DNA of 64,000 bases, from the NCBI GenBank assembly GCA_013368325.1, contig JAACJK010000227.1:1-64000 (forward strand). The letters run 5' to 3'. Every line of letters starts with the position of its first letter. Positions within the stretch are counted from its first letter, which is position 1. Shown one piece after another: positions 54,218-64,000 of the stretch. The position numbers were made by a program, and so were the translations under genes. The notes below the pieces were generated by a model, which made no database searches, was not told the DNA's origin, and saw nothing but the letters and a program-made list of their open reading frames with translations. This stretch comes from Ephemerocybe angulata (taxonomy: Eukaryota; Basidiomycota; Agaricomycetes; Agaricales; Psathyrellaceae).

Positions 54218-56513
54218 ATGGTTCGACCTAGGTTTCCTCTCCATCTTGGCTTCTGCCACTCTCGCTGTAATCGGAACAGTGCTTCCACGCGCTGAGACAT
54301 TCGATTATATTGTCGTCGGAGGTGTGTGTGCTAGCCGAGTCCCAGTCCACTATATAGTTTCGTGATTTTTTCTGATGTAAAGCTCAGGTGGCTCTGCTGG
54401 TTCAATAATCGCCAGCCGACTGAGCGAGAACTCGCACGTCAGCGTTCTCGTAATTGAGGGTGGTCCGAGGTAAGGCGCTAATTTACACTTGTGTTCGTTG
54501 CAGCTCTTTTACTTGGCGCGCAGTCACGAGAATGAAGTCGATCTTACCATCCCATATCTATATCCACGCACTTTCCACTCCCGGTTCGACTGGAACTTCA
54601 CCACTGTTCCCCAGCCAAACTTGAATAACAGGGCTCCGATCTATCCTCGCGGCCATGTTCTTGGAGGCTCCAGCTCTACCAGTATGTCCTCTTACCCCTA
54701 CAGAACGACGTCGAAGCTGATGTCAGGCAGACGGAATGACTCTGAATAGGGCACCGGCGTCTGACTGGGACAAGATTGCAAGTCATACCGGAGATCGAAG
54801 CTTCCGTTGGGAGAACATCCTGAAGTACATCAAGAAGGTAGATAGGCTCACAGTTGACTTTCATCGTTCTCTTCTGTATACTCACGCCCCTTTATCCGAC
54901 GGTAGAACGAAGGTTTCAATCGTCCACCCAACACCCGAGAATATGCAAACTCATATGACCCTTCTGTCCATGGTTTTAACGCCGATAAGATTGGAAACAC
55001 ACTCGTCACTGATGGAAACTGGATCTCCGAGCCTTCTCTTGGTGCCGCGAGTGAGGTTGGTATCAGCCACGTTGGTGATGTTAACGGGGGTTACCCGGTG
55101 GGTATCAGCTGGCAGCAGTTCTCGACAAAAGGAGGTGCTCGCTCAAGCGCAGCGACTGAGTATCTCAATGCGCGGATTCTGAAAAGCAGGCCGAATTTGA
55201 AGGTCCTGTTAAACTCGTTTGTCACGAGGACCTTGCCCACAGCAGGAAGTAACCTCAGGTTTACGACGGTGGAGTATAGAGATGCGAGCGGAGGTACGTG
55301 CTTCATAATTGATACTAGGGTGCCTTACTCAAGGAGTCGCACATTAGCTACTGTTACTGCAACTGCAAGGCGCGAGGTAATTCTCAGCGCAGGAGTTATG
55401 GCGACACCTATCATCCTGATGCGAAGTGGTCTCGGACCACGCGCTCACCTTCAAGCGAACAACATCACCACCGTTCTGGATATCCCAGCTATCGGACAAA
55501 GTACGACAATCTATGTGCGGTACGACTTCCATACCATACTGATGAACTCTTTAGATTTGCAGGATCGGATTGGCGCCGCCGCTGTTTGGATGGTTAACGC
55601 AACGGACACGGACGACGACATCGACCGTGATACCGCGGTCTTCAATAAATGGATGGATCAGTGGAATCATAATCGCACTGGTCGTCTCACCCAGATGAGC
55701 TACAGACAGATGATCTTCGGACGCGTACCGAACAACGCGTCTATCTTTTCGACGATGCAGGATCCATCATCCGGACCCACCTGTCCACACTACGAGTTGT
55801 ACCCTGCGGTAAGTCTACGACAAATATTTTCTATCGTCGTACTCAACGAGATCATCATTGACCTAGAATAAATGGACCAGCCCTACATCCCCGCGCCCTC
55901 CAACTGGGCATTTTGTTACAATGAACATTTTCGTCTCGGCAAGCAATGTCCGTGAGTACACCAGATCCCTTCCCCTTGACATATCTCAAACCATATTCGG
56001 CCGTCACTCCAGGCGGAACCGTGACCCTCAACCCCACCAACCCACTCACCGGCAATCCGGTCATCGACCCCAAGTATCTCAGCAGCGAATGGGACAGATA
56101 TGTTATGCGGGACGCCATACGTACCTCAGCGAGATACTTCAACGCACCATCATGGAAGAAGTGGAATGCAACCCCCGTTTTCGATACATCCATTCTCAAC
56201 GATGACGACGCACTTGACGCGTGGGTTAGCTCAGCCGTGTTTGGAGGTAAGCGAAATTAAGAAGTACTGTATGGCTCACTTCACTTGCTGATATGGGCTT
56301 AAAGGAGTTCACGGGGTCGGAACTGCGCGAATGGGCCCCACCAATAGCCCACCTGGCCAGGATGTCGTAGCACCTAACTTCAAGGTTAAAGGCGTTTCTG
56401 GGCTTAGAATTGCTGACACCTCAATCTTCCCGTTCGTTATCAATTGGCATACTATGGGTGCTACCTACGCTATTGCGGAGAAGGTTTCAGATCTCATTAA
56501 GAGCGGGAACTAG
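54218..56513 (+). CDS. GMC oxidoreductase (FAD-dependent, aryl-alcohol-oxidase-like), possibly damaged
   Basis: Exons joined by short introns give FDYIVVGG/GSAGSIIASRLSEN (FAD-binding fold), LNNRAPIYPRGHVLGGSSST (GMC signature 1), APASDWDKIASHTG, NGGYPVGISWQQ, ARSSAATEYLNARI, EVILSAGVMATPIILMRSGL (signature 2), GTVTLNPTNPLTGNPVIDPK, GVHGVGTARMG (catalytic His region) and FVINWHTMGATYAIAEK (second catalytic position). Such enzymes oxidise alcohols or sugars and yield peroxide, or reduce quinones, in lignocellulose breakdown. Two doubts remain: the hydrophobic leader (FLSILASATLAVIGTVLPRA) is out of frame with the only near ATG at 54,218, and the junction near 55,808-55,880 changes frame. Function may be lost. 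Confidence 0.75.
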
Positions 56514-57612
56514 AGATATGTTCCGTTGCGCTGACCCCTATCTATACTTTCTTTTATGTATTTATCACTGGCCTTATAGCTCCGCTGCAATAAGCTAGTG
56601 GCTCGTCACGTTGATAATCAAGACTCTATTGCGCTAGAAGTCGCTTCGAATCTGGCATTTGCTTAGAGGTACATTACACACGTAGGAGGCAGGCCAGGTC
56701 GCGTTACTGCGGTCGGGAAACACATCCTATGGCTCAATACAAGCTGTGATACACCAAACACATACTGAGGCTTCGGCCTTCCACACGGAGAAGGTCCGAT
56801 GAAGAGGGCGCTGAGGTACATACCTTATACGTATGCTAAGCGCCCAAAGCTATTCTTAGCTGTGCATCAGAATGAACACTGCCTCAGCGCTCATATACAC
56901 TTTGTAGACATGCTCCAGCCTCATGACCCCAGCCCAGACCCATTGTCCCTTAACCTGACGTGTCCCTCGTCAGGGTTCATCTTTCGGACTTCCCGTGTAT
57001 GTGAAGGAATCAGTATCACAATGCCCTTTCCCTCTCATATTCGTTCCTCCAGATACGTGGGCAGCACATGTGGTGATGACTACGTTCTTGAATCCTCCCT
57101 TCCGCTAATCAACCGACGAACTATTGTGGGCATTCGATACTGCGATTCGGCGACGCAGGGGATAGTGCGAAGAAAACTGGAGCGTTGGATTAGCATCTAC
57201 TGCGTGAACGACATTAGCTGTCACATGCGCTGCGTCATGAACCAGACTTATACATCGAGGCGAAAGGGGTCGGTAAATCATCGCAATGTGGCGTGTGATG
57301 CACCGGCAATCCCTGAATCGCACCCGTGTTCCACCTAAATGAAGTGAATACCCGAGTTGGGTAGTGTGCGTTTGAATTTCAAAGCCATTTCGCTCGTTCA
57401 ATCCACTATGAATGTATTTATAGACCAACGCCCATGTACTCGGTTATCCGGGAAGGGTATGTTGCGGCACGCATACTGCGTGCAGCACAGCGAAAGAATC
57501 CCTATAAAATAGGGCAACCCATGTCCTGTCCTTCCTCAAGTCGACCCACCCGAATCCTTCTCCTCGTTCGCTACTCATACAAACCCAATTCACATCTAAC
57601 TCCTCTTCCACA
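56514..57612. other. Region without a recognisable gene
   Basis: One longer ORF, 56,799-57,338 (+, 179 codons), has no recognisable motif and no supporting signals. A CCTATAAAAT box at about 57,500 probably serves the gene at 57,613. Confidence 0.45.
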
Positions 57613-58208
57613 ATGCGTGTCGCTCTGCTCTTCTTTGGCGTCCTCGCCTTCGTGTTCCAAAGTAATGTGGTTCACAGTACTCATCGTCCACGTCGCTCAT
57701 TACCATTACATTCCTTAGTTTACGCTGCGATGATCCCAGCCGGTGGCCTGGGGGATCTCATGAGGCGTCAGGCTGATTCTACGTGCTCTACCGAGTGTAC
57801 CAGCGTCGTTCAGGTTGAGGTGGTGCGTCTGGGACCATCTTTCTGTTCTCCCACCGGGTAGCGCGTATACTAATCCGAAACGATTATTAGGCGTGCTTCT
57901 CCGATGCCACCTCCAAGTGCGGCTGCGACAGCGGAGACGCCGCTCCTACCGCCTACAAAGGGTGCGCGGAGTGCGTCCTCGGGCTCGCCGCTTCGGTCAA
58001 GACCACCCCATGGCTCAAGGCAACTGCGCAATTTTTCGAAGGTACATACACCGGTGAGTATCTTGAAACAGGTTATGCGCTTCTCGATATATCAACTAAT
58101 CAACCCCGCACTCGAATAGCGTACGCGACTTGGTGCACCGCTGGCTTTGGTCTAACCGTCCCTCCCACCGTCACCGTCACCCCACCCACCGGTAGCGGAA
58201 CCGCCTGA
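57613..58208 (+). CDS. Small secreted cysteine-rich protein
   Basis: Four exons: signal peptide MRVALLFFGVLAFVFQ; then AAMIPAGGLGDLMRRQADST with CSTECTSVVQVEV; then ACFSDATSKCGCDSGD and GCAECVLGLAASVKTTPWL; finally YATWCTAGFGLTVPPTVTVT. Introns at about 57,661, 57,833 and 58,053 follow GT-AG. The mature part has eight Cys (C-x3-C, C-x6-C-x-C, C-x2-C, C), compatible with four disulphides, and RRQ is a likely processing site. Around 130 residues. No family recognised; effector or adhesion-type roles are possible but unsupported. Confidence 0.7.
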
Positions 58209-58820
58209 TGAACGGGTTATCCAGAATCTCGTTCAATTGAACTATCTTTCTTTTCTCAGACGCTTCCGCTTTCTCCTTCCTAATCAGACAATCCTATAAA
58301 CGATTCGTATACAATGTTCTTAGCGGTTTGAATTTCTTGGACGTTTATTTTCCTGTTGATATTCTGTGTGTGTCTCGTTTGGAACCCTTTTAGTCTGCGT
58401 GTAGGTCAGTTATCCTTACAAGTGACACAATGTTACTATATGCGCCACAAGCAATGCAACCCGTCACCAGCCGTCACCGTTCTATCTCGTTGTTCCTTCA
58501 AAAGTTCCAGCCGGAAAGGTCCGTTTTTAGCATCCTCAGTGACAGGCTACCTGTCGTACCATACCTTCGCCTCCAAGTCTCGAAGTAGAATGACGTTGAT
58601 GGACGGTGAGCCCTTGTCTCGCGAAGCTCGCAGTCGGCATAGCTATGGATCTTTCCGTTACTATGGCTTCACTATACGTTCCCTTATTCCCTTTGTGATC
58701 ATGATCATTGATGATAAAGAAGTGGATAACAAAGGATCGGAACCGCAATGCCACAGCTCCTTATAACGCCCATGACCGACACCGTCCCCCCACGCACCAA
58801 CCCCCACCAGTCTTAACATC
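58209..58820. other. Intergenic region
   Basis: The ORF 58,356-58,766 lacks motifs and is probably by chance. Nothing else is seen. Confidence 0.45.
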
Positions 58821-59171
58821 ATGTCAACCATTGAGATCGAGCATCTCCTCGTTGACAGCAACGAGAAGACGCGGCAGATACATCACCTCGAGTCTGTCGT
58901 CAAAGAACTCCAAGACCGCCTCACCGAAGTCACAAATCAACTGGCCGAGCACGAGCGTCGCACAAAGAACGAGACTCAAAGCCTCAAGGACGAAATATTG
59001 ATACTGAGGGAGATGTCCGCGGAAGACAGACAGCGGATTGAGCAAGAGGCGAGGGAGGAGCGTAACCGAATTGAGACGCAGGCAAGAGAAGAGCGAAATC
59101 GTATTGAACGGGGCTGTGCGGTGCTGGAAGGGATGGTCAACGGCGCCATGATTCCGAGGGCCAACACCTAA
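58821..59171 (+). CDS. Short coiled-coil protein
   Basis: 116 residues from ATG: almost wholly one charged helix with heptad-like spacing (QIHHLESVVKELQDRLTEVT, NQLAEHERRTKNETQSLKDE) and a near-perfect internal repeat EEARNRIE-type (AREERNRIETQ / AREERNRIERG). Possibly a remnant of the coiled-coil part of the family at 49,168, but similarity is limited to helix character. No start-upstream exon was found. Confidence 0.5.
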   Translation: MSTIEIEHLLVDSNEKTRQIHHLESVVKELQDRLTEVTNQLAEHERRTKNETQSLKDEILILREMSAEDRQRIEQEAREERNRIETQAREERNRIERGCAVLEGMVNGAMIPRANT

Positions 59172-61267
59172 TCGACGGGGGGAGAAAGAGAGCCAGGGAT
59201 ATCGGTCAGGATGGGTGCTTTGCCTGGTCATGGTTCGCGGGCAGAGCCAGAGAGGTAGTTCCTTCGTGTACTTTATAACGATTTGCAGGACTACAGACAA
59301 TTATGATCGCACGTCCCATCCGGAACAGCGAACCCGTCCAGACTGTTCCAAGTCTGCATTATGCATGCCACGTCCTCTGCCGGAGCGGGCTGATTTGGCG
59401 AAGAATGTCGACCAAACCCTCGGGGACGCAGGACAGGGAAAGTGCAATGATTAGCCGAGAATGGTCCCTAGGACGCGCGCCGCCTCGATCCGGGCACGAG
59501 AGCATCCATGGGGTCGAGGGAGCGAGCGACGAGAGTGAGAAATCGGCCACCAGCACTTGACAGGTCCCTCGACGCTCCCCTTGAGGTTGGGTGGCACTGA
59601 AAGTTGACGTCTGAGCCTAGGATCCTCCGCATGAGTTGGATCGATAGCCGTGCGGAGCGAGCAGATGGCGAAGGTCGCGGCGGAGGAAGAGGGGAATATC
59701 TTGAGCAGGGTGGAACTCACCGAACGCTCCTCGACTCACTCCGCCGGCGAGTCTCCCCATGCCGTCAAAGGTCTGAGCGATATTGGGCCACTGCTCGCAC
59801 CCCATAGTATCCGCCCTATATCCACCATTCTATTCGGGAGATCGTAGCCATATCTCGCTGATGACGTTGTAGTTCTTCCAGATCTTCCGGTGCTAGAGCT
59901 TCTCAGGCACTGGGAACGCTCCATGCACGGGTAACGATGGGTCCGGCACTTTGAGAGGAGGGCGTAAGGTAGAGTTCCTTTCACGGGTCTGCAGCCTGCA
60001 GAGTGTAGATCAGGTAAGGTGTCCTTTAGGGCGACGGAGGTGGTGATATCGGGGCGGTGGGCGACGAAACCAAGTACGAGCGGCACCAAAGAACGGAGGA
60101 CGAGGTCGCGCAGACTGTGCGTGGACCCGTCTTATCTCGGTACCAGGAGTTTGAGCCGCTCAAGGTCGTCTAATAGCCTTCTCGCATTGAGGTCGTCGCA
60201 AGCACATTTCGAGGGGAGGAGGTAAAGGGAAGAGCCAAGGATGTCGAACGTCGTCGGGGACGCCTCGCTGGCGCAAGGTGATCCCATCATCACTGTTATC
60301 TAATCTAATCTCGAATCTAATCTCCTCCCTTTCAGAAATTCGGACGGGTAGAAGTGCTTCTTCAACAATGATAGGGTACGAGATAGAGACGGCCTGTATA
60401 ACTTTAGTGCTGGCTTATCGGAACATATGCACCCTCTCGTGAGTCCCAGACTCATCACCCTTCTCCTTCGCGCTAGGCCGGCAAATAACAGCGGGCGCTT
60501 AATTGGTGGCACGGACCACCCGGCTCCAAACAGGTGCCACAGGCTGATTGGCTGGACCAGATGTGCTGGGTTGGCTAGAGTGAGAACGACTGGCGAGTGC
60601 TACTGTGCTATTATACGGCAGTCACAGATTTATCAATGTCAATGCGAATCTGACTCCCGTCGGGCCTATGATATCCTGGCGCCGGTCTCACGACTGTGCC
60701 TGATGGATCTCAAAGTTAGACAAAACGGCAGAGAATGCGGAAGGTTGATGATGGAGATGAGGACGAAGGCGTTTATGGGGAGACGGGATACGGGAGAAAG
60801 CTAGGGGGATGCGTTTAGGTTGTCTGAATCCACGCTAAGGGATAATCTAGGAAGTGGAACGGAGGCAGCAGGATTATAGGGCTGTCAGCTGAATTTGGGG
60901 CCTGTTTGGCCATGTAAAGACCATTTGGCGAACGATCGAGGGCTCGAGGGGATAGTCACGCCTCCTCCGTCACACCCGGAGTTAATTTCGGCCTTCCGGG
61001 GCTCTCGGTGCCTTGATGTGGTATTGAGCCGCCGGCAAGTCTGCAAATCCAAGCACAGCACACTCACTTTAAACTATGCCTCCCCTTGCCTTTAGGCCTC
61101 GAGGGCACCCGTGCCGGGATTGGGTCGAGGGTTGAAAGACCTATATAGCCCTGTTCGGATGGATGGGGTCACACAGCCGTCTTCGTCACCCACTGATCTT
61201 TCCCCCATCCTTCCTTCCTTTCCTCACTCTGAGCTCCGTAGGATTCTCGCCTGTGTTCCTCGCCAGC
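59172..61267. other. Degenerate or non-coding region
   Basis: On the minus strand between about 60,225 and 59,600 several frames give protein-like pieces (DDLNARRLLDDLERLKLLVP, LVPLVLGFVAHRPDITTSVA, HPAQDIPLFLRRDLRHLLAP) separated by frameshifts and stops, suggesting an old pseudogene of unknown family. An ATCTAATCTCGAATCTAATC repeat lies at 60,300-60,322. From 60,330 on nothing is recognised; a CTATATAG box near 61,140 may serve the next gene. Confidence 0.4.
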
Positions 61268-62626
61268 ATGGTACGCCTCTGATCTTTCGAGCGCCTTTCA
61301 GTACTTACCTAAGGTATCTCTGACAGTTTCAGTTCGATGCCCTGTCACACGTGTTCGCGCCCACCATCCTTAACAGTCCTCTGGCCCCCGTCGAAAACCG
61401 AGCGTTCAGCCGCGTTCCAGGCATCCAAAGGATCGACCTTGGAATCCTCCTCGAGATCTTCAAGCTCGCTGTGTGTGTTCCTGATGACACCAAGCTCGAA
61501 GATGTGCTCGACACCCTGCCACGAGGCTACCTCGGCCGAGTCTGTAGAGAATGGCACAAGTTCATGGTCAAGCAACCATCCCTTTGGACCACGATCATCG
61601 TCTTTCCGCCATCAATAGGATCGGTCACTACGTTGGAGAACAACCCTTTTATGGTGCACCTTCATAGGTCTTGCACGAGTCCCGTTTCGATCTACGTCAT
61701 CCCAGGTCGAACGCGGTGCCGGAGGGTATACCAGAGATGGAGAGTGGGCGGTAGCTGATGCCGTCTCGAAGGTTAGAGACAGGGTCCGCTCGCTCGTCTT
61801 TCAAGCACGATGGCGGTCCTCTATCGATCGTCTTGGGAACATCTTCGACGCACAGCTATACCCTGTCCTCAAACGGTTGACCATCGACGCTTCAATTGAC
61901 GATGCAGGGCCATTCGACGTTCCACACCTGGCCGCCGTTGGGCGCTCGACGCTTACCACGCTCTCGATCGATGCGAAGTACCTCCTCGACCTTATTGCAT
62001 CATCCCGAACCCTATTTCACACAATCGGAAACATCACCTCGCTCACGATTATCGACGTCTTCCCAAACACAACGGGATTTCCTGAAGATGGGATGGCGCG
62101 ACTCATGGACTTCACCAACTCACTTCCGCGACTCTTATCGCTCACCTTCGATCGGTTCATTATTCTGGAAGGGTCCTTGACGTCAGAGCGTTGGCGCCGT
62201 CGAGCCACGGCGCCGTACGCCATATGTGCATTGACCGTGAAGAACTCCAATGCGACGGCGATCGGGTACCTCCTTCATCATCTCGCACCGAGGGAACTGA
62301 CGCTTGACGCATGCAAACTCACCACGGGCTCCATCCTGCGCCTACCTCCGTCTATTGGCACGCTCTCCTTGTCCCGTATTGGAGGCGAGGATGTTGAGCT
62401 CTCGGTTCTTCCGATGTTATCTTCGTTCGTTGGAACCCACCTCGCCGTTCGCGATTGTGCGTTCGTCACCCACCACTTTCTACACCTCGTACTCGCCAGG
62501 GCCCGCCTCAACCTCAGGGGTATCGCCTTCCCGAGTCTTCATTATATCCAGGTCAAGGATTGTAGTGGGGCTGATGGGTCTCGCGAGTTCTACTGGATGA
62601 GTGGGTCGCGTGAAGCGGCAATGTGA
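61268..62626 (+). pseudogene. F-box-like/LRR-type protein with one frameshift
   Basis: The best start is an exon consisting only of ATG (61,268-61,270), followed by an intron GTACGC...TTTCAG to 61,333; translation continues FDALSHVFAPTILNSPLAPV. The segment VPGIQRIDLGILLEIFKLAV...YLGRVCREWHKFM...PSLWTTIIV has the F-box layout (L-x-x-E-I-F, VC-x-x-W, P-x-LW) of basidiomycete F-box-like proteins. The rest (61,877-62,626 frame) is Leu-rich, with repeating Leu-T-x-L/SLT-x-L segments as in divergent LRRs. The two halves are in different frames, with the switch near 61,700-61,720 (YVIPG to GYTRDGEWAV). Substrate recognition for ubiquitin ligation would be the family role. Confidence 0.6.
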
Positions 62627-63475
62627 GATGGATCTATTGTCCCTGCGGGTCATATTTCTGCTGATGTTTGACCTCACGTACTGTTTATTCCACGATGGAC
62701 CGAGTTCTGAATCGCTACGACAGTATGCTTCATGCTTTCCATTTTCGCTTCCCTTATTCTCTCTTATTACCCCTGTTCAAGTTTGGATATTGTACTAGTC
62801 TCGAGTTTGGATGATTCACCACTATACCCTGTTACCGTAGAAGTATATATTGCGCACTAGTTACCGCTGTCTCTCTTCTCGATCCTCCACCCCTGTAGCT
62901 TTACCGATGCCTTTACCTTCTATAACTAAGCTAGACATGTGTGTGGGATTGATCAGGCTGACGGAGGATGACGAGCGCGGGCGCTTATCATCCTTCAGTG
63001 GCATACCCCACTGTCGTTCCGGGCGTCGTAGTAGTGACGCCCCCCATTTGGATCACATCTTCATGCTTACTGATTTTTCGAAATGGGAGAACAGCAATTG
63101 AACTGTCGTTTTAGCCGCTCAATTTCACGCATACGCGTCTTGTATTGCTACCATGCCAGATACGCGTCCCCTCGGCATGAGGCGCCGACAGTGTGTAAAA
63201 CGCAGTCTGTTCATATGAGGTAGCCACGATCACTGAATTTAACCTCAACAAGCGGTTAGTGAGCGACGTATAGCTTCGGCACGGATGGTTTGACACTGGA
63301 AAACCGTACTTGGCGCCGACAAACCCGCTCGGCCTGGTGCACAGGCATATTGATCGGGCGTGTTAGACCTGCGCAACAGAAAGTCTGTCCATTGTTCAGC
63401 CGCAGCCATAAATACGTATTCAGCAATCGTAAGCACCACCCTCCTACCGACAGCCTCGAAACTAGTATAAGTACA
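62627..63475. other. Intergenic region
   Basis: No gene seen; short ORFs lack motifs. Presumably the 3' flank of the F-box-like gene and promoter of the dehydrogenase. Confidence 0.5.
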
Positions 63476-64000
63476 ATGGAGCCCTCCAACGATATTCAAA
63501 ATCGTCAGATATTTCCCACTTCATCGCCATCGTCCACTTCCACAACAATGTCTTTCCTCATCACCGGTGGCAGGAGTCAAACTGGCCTCGCCACTGCGCG
63601 TTATCTAAAGGACGCCGGCAAGGACGTCGTCATCGGCTCACGCAATGGCCTCGTCCCCGACGGGTACGACTCCGTCAAGCTCGATTGGGACGACCCTTCG
63701 ACCCTGAAAGCCCCGTTCGCCAACGGACATATCTATCAGGGCGTGTACCTCGTCTCCCCACTGGGCCTCGGGGTAGTCGATATTTGCAAGAACATTATCG
63801 CGTTCATCGACGTTGCGGTGAAGCATGGTGTGAGCCGATTTGTGTTGCTTAGTGGGAGTATGGTGGATAAGGCAGGTGAATATGGGGTTGCGAAGGTTCA
63901 TCAGTACTTGGAGGAGAAGAAACTTGATCATTTCGTTCTTCAGCCTACTATGTTTATGGGTGAGTGTTCATTGAAACAAGCTCGCCGGTGAGGTGTGTGC
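63476..64000 (+). CDS. NmrA-like/ergot-alkaloid EasG-type NAD(P)-binding protein, 3' end outside the window
   Basis: The first exon (63,476 to about 63,959) encodes about 161 residues up to a GTGAGT donor. A start at 63,548 (MSFLITGGRSQTGLATARYL) would place the Rossmann motif at the very N-terminus, as is usual; the upstream ATG adds a 24-residue Ser-rich leader. Motifs: TGGRSQTG (dinucleotide loop), VVIGSRNG, IYQGVYLVSPLG, FIDVAVKHGVSRFVLLSGSM, VHQYLEEKKLDHFVLQPTMF. These are typical of the atypical short-chain reductases grouped with NmrA and with EasG/festuclavine dehydrogenase. Substrate cannot be predicted. Confidence 0.75.

Noticed and set aside
56799..57338. 179-codon ORF as a gene
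   Set aside because: No motif, no intron signals, Ser/Arg/Cys-rich composition typical of chance ORFs, no promoter evidence.

Overview
The window looks like nuclear DNA of a filamentous basidiomycete, probably an Agaricomycete. It has many short (about 50-70 bp) GT-AG introns, plant cell-wall hydrolases of fungal type (GH10 xylanase, GH105-like hydrolase), a fungal G-protein alpha subunit, a GMC oxidoreductase, an Rds1-type ferritin-like protein, an F-box-like protein, small secreted proteins and a chromodomain Ty3/Gypsy element. The species cannot be fixed by reading.

The dominant feature is a very large, mosaic inverted repeat. Bases 1 to about 12,095 reappear in reverse complement, nearly identical, at about 36,155-49,204, and the left arm runs off the window edge. 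A second inverted block pairs about 12,096-14,046 with 32,350-34,985, and an older, more diverged block near the centre pairs 18,757-18,910 with 26,096-26,254. Both arms carry, reading inward: a GH105-like gene, a small secreted ORF, a GH10 xylanase, a zinc-finger-like gene, a coiled-coil gene, a broken G-alpha copy, an importin-like fragment and a secreted ubiquitin-like gene. The left arm also holds a further partial duplicate of this set (about 13,140-17,560).

Between the arms lie an apparently intact 6.1 kb Ty3/Gypsy chromovirus (19,004-25,084, LTRs identical by eye, 5-bp target duplication) and the only complete G-alpha gene (27,250-30,190, 426 codons over seven exons). The arms differ by discrete events. 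A 760-bp TIR element sits in the right arm only, and the left arm holds what looks like its excision footprint. There are insertions of about 0.9 and 1.2 kb on the right, frameshifts in the left GH105 copy, and a replaced C-terminal domain in one of the three ubiquitin-like genes.

From 49,205 on, the sequence is single-copy within the window: a full-length member of the Cys-rich/coiled-coil family straddling the repeat boundary, an Rds1-like ferritin gene with one frameshift, a secreted SnoaL/NTF2-like gene, a GMC oxidoreductase, a small cysteine-rich secreted protein, a short coiled-coil protein, an F-box-like gene with one frameshift, and the first exon of an NmrA/EasG-like dehydrogenase.

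The most novel material is (1) the secreted ubiquitin-like family, in which a conserved leader is joined to a strongly divergent ubiquitin-like cassette between near-identical flanks; (2) a five-copy family with a CDHxCHS...CQCP N-terminus and a C-terminal coiled coil; and (3) the three-state transposon locus inside the palindrome. All identities were judged by eye. Splice sites were inferred from GT-AG signals and reading-frame continuity, so individual boundaries may be off by a few bases.
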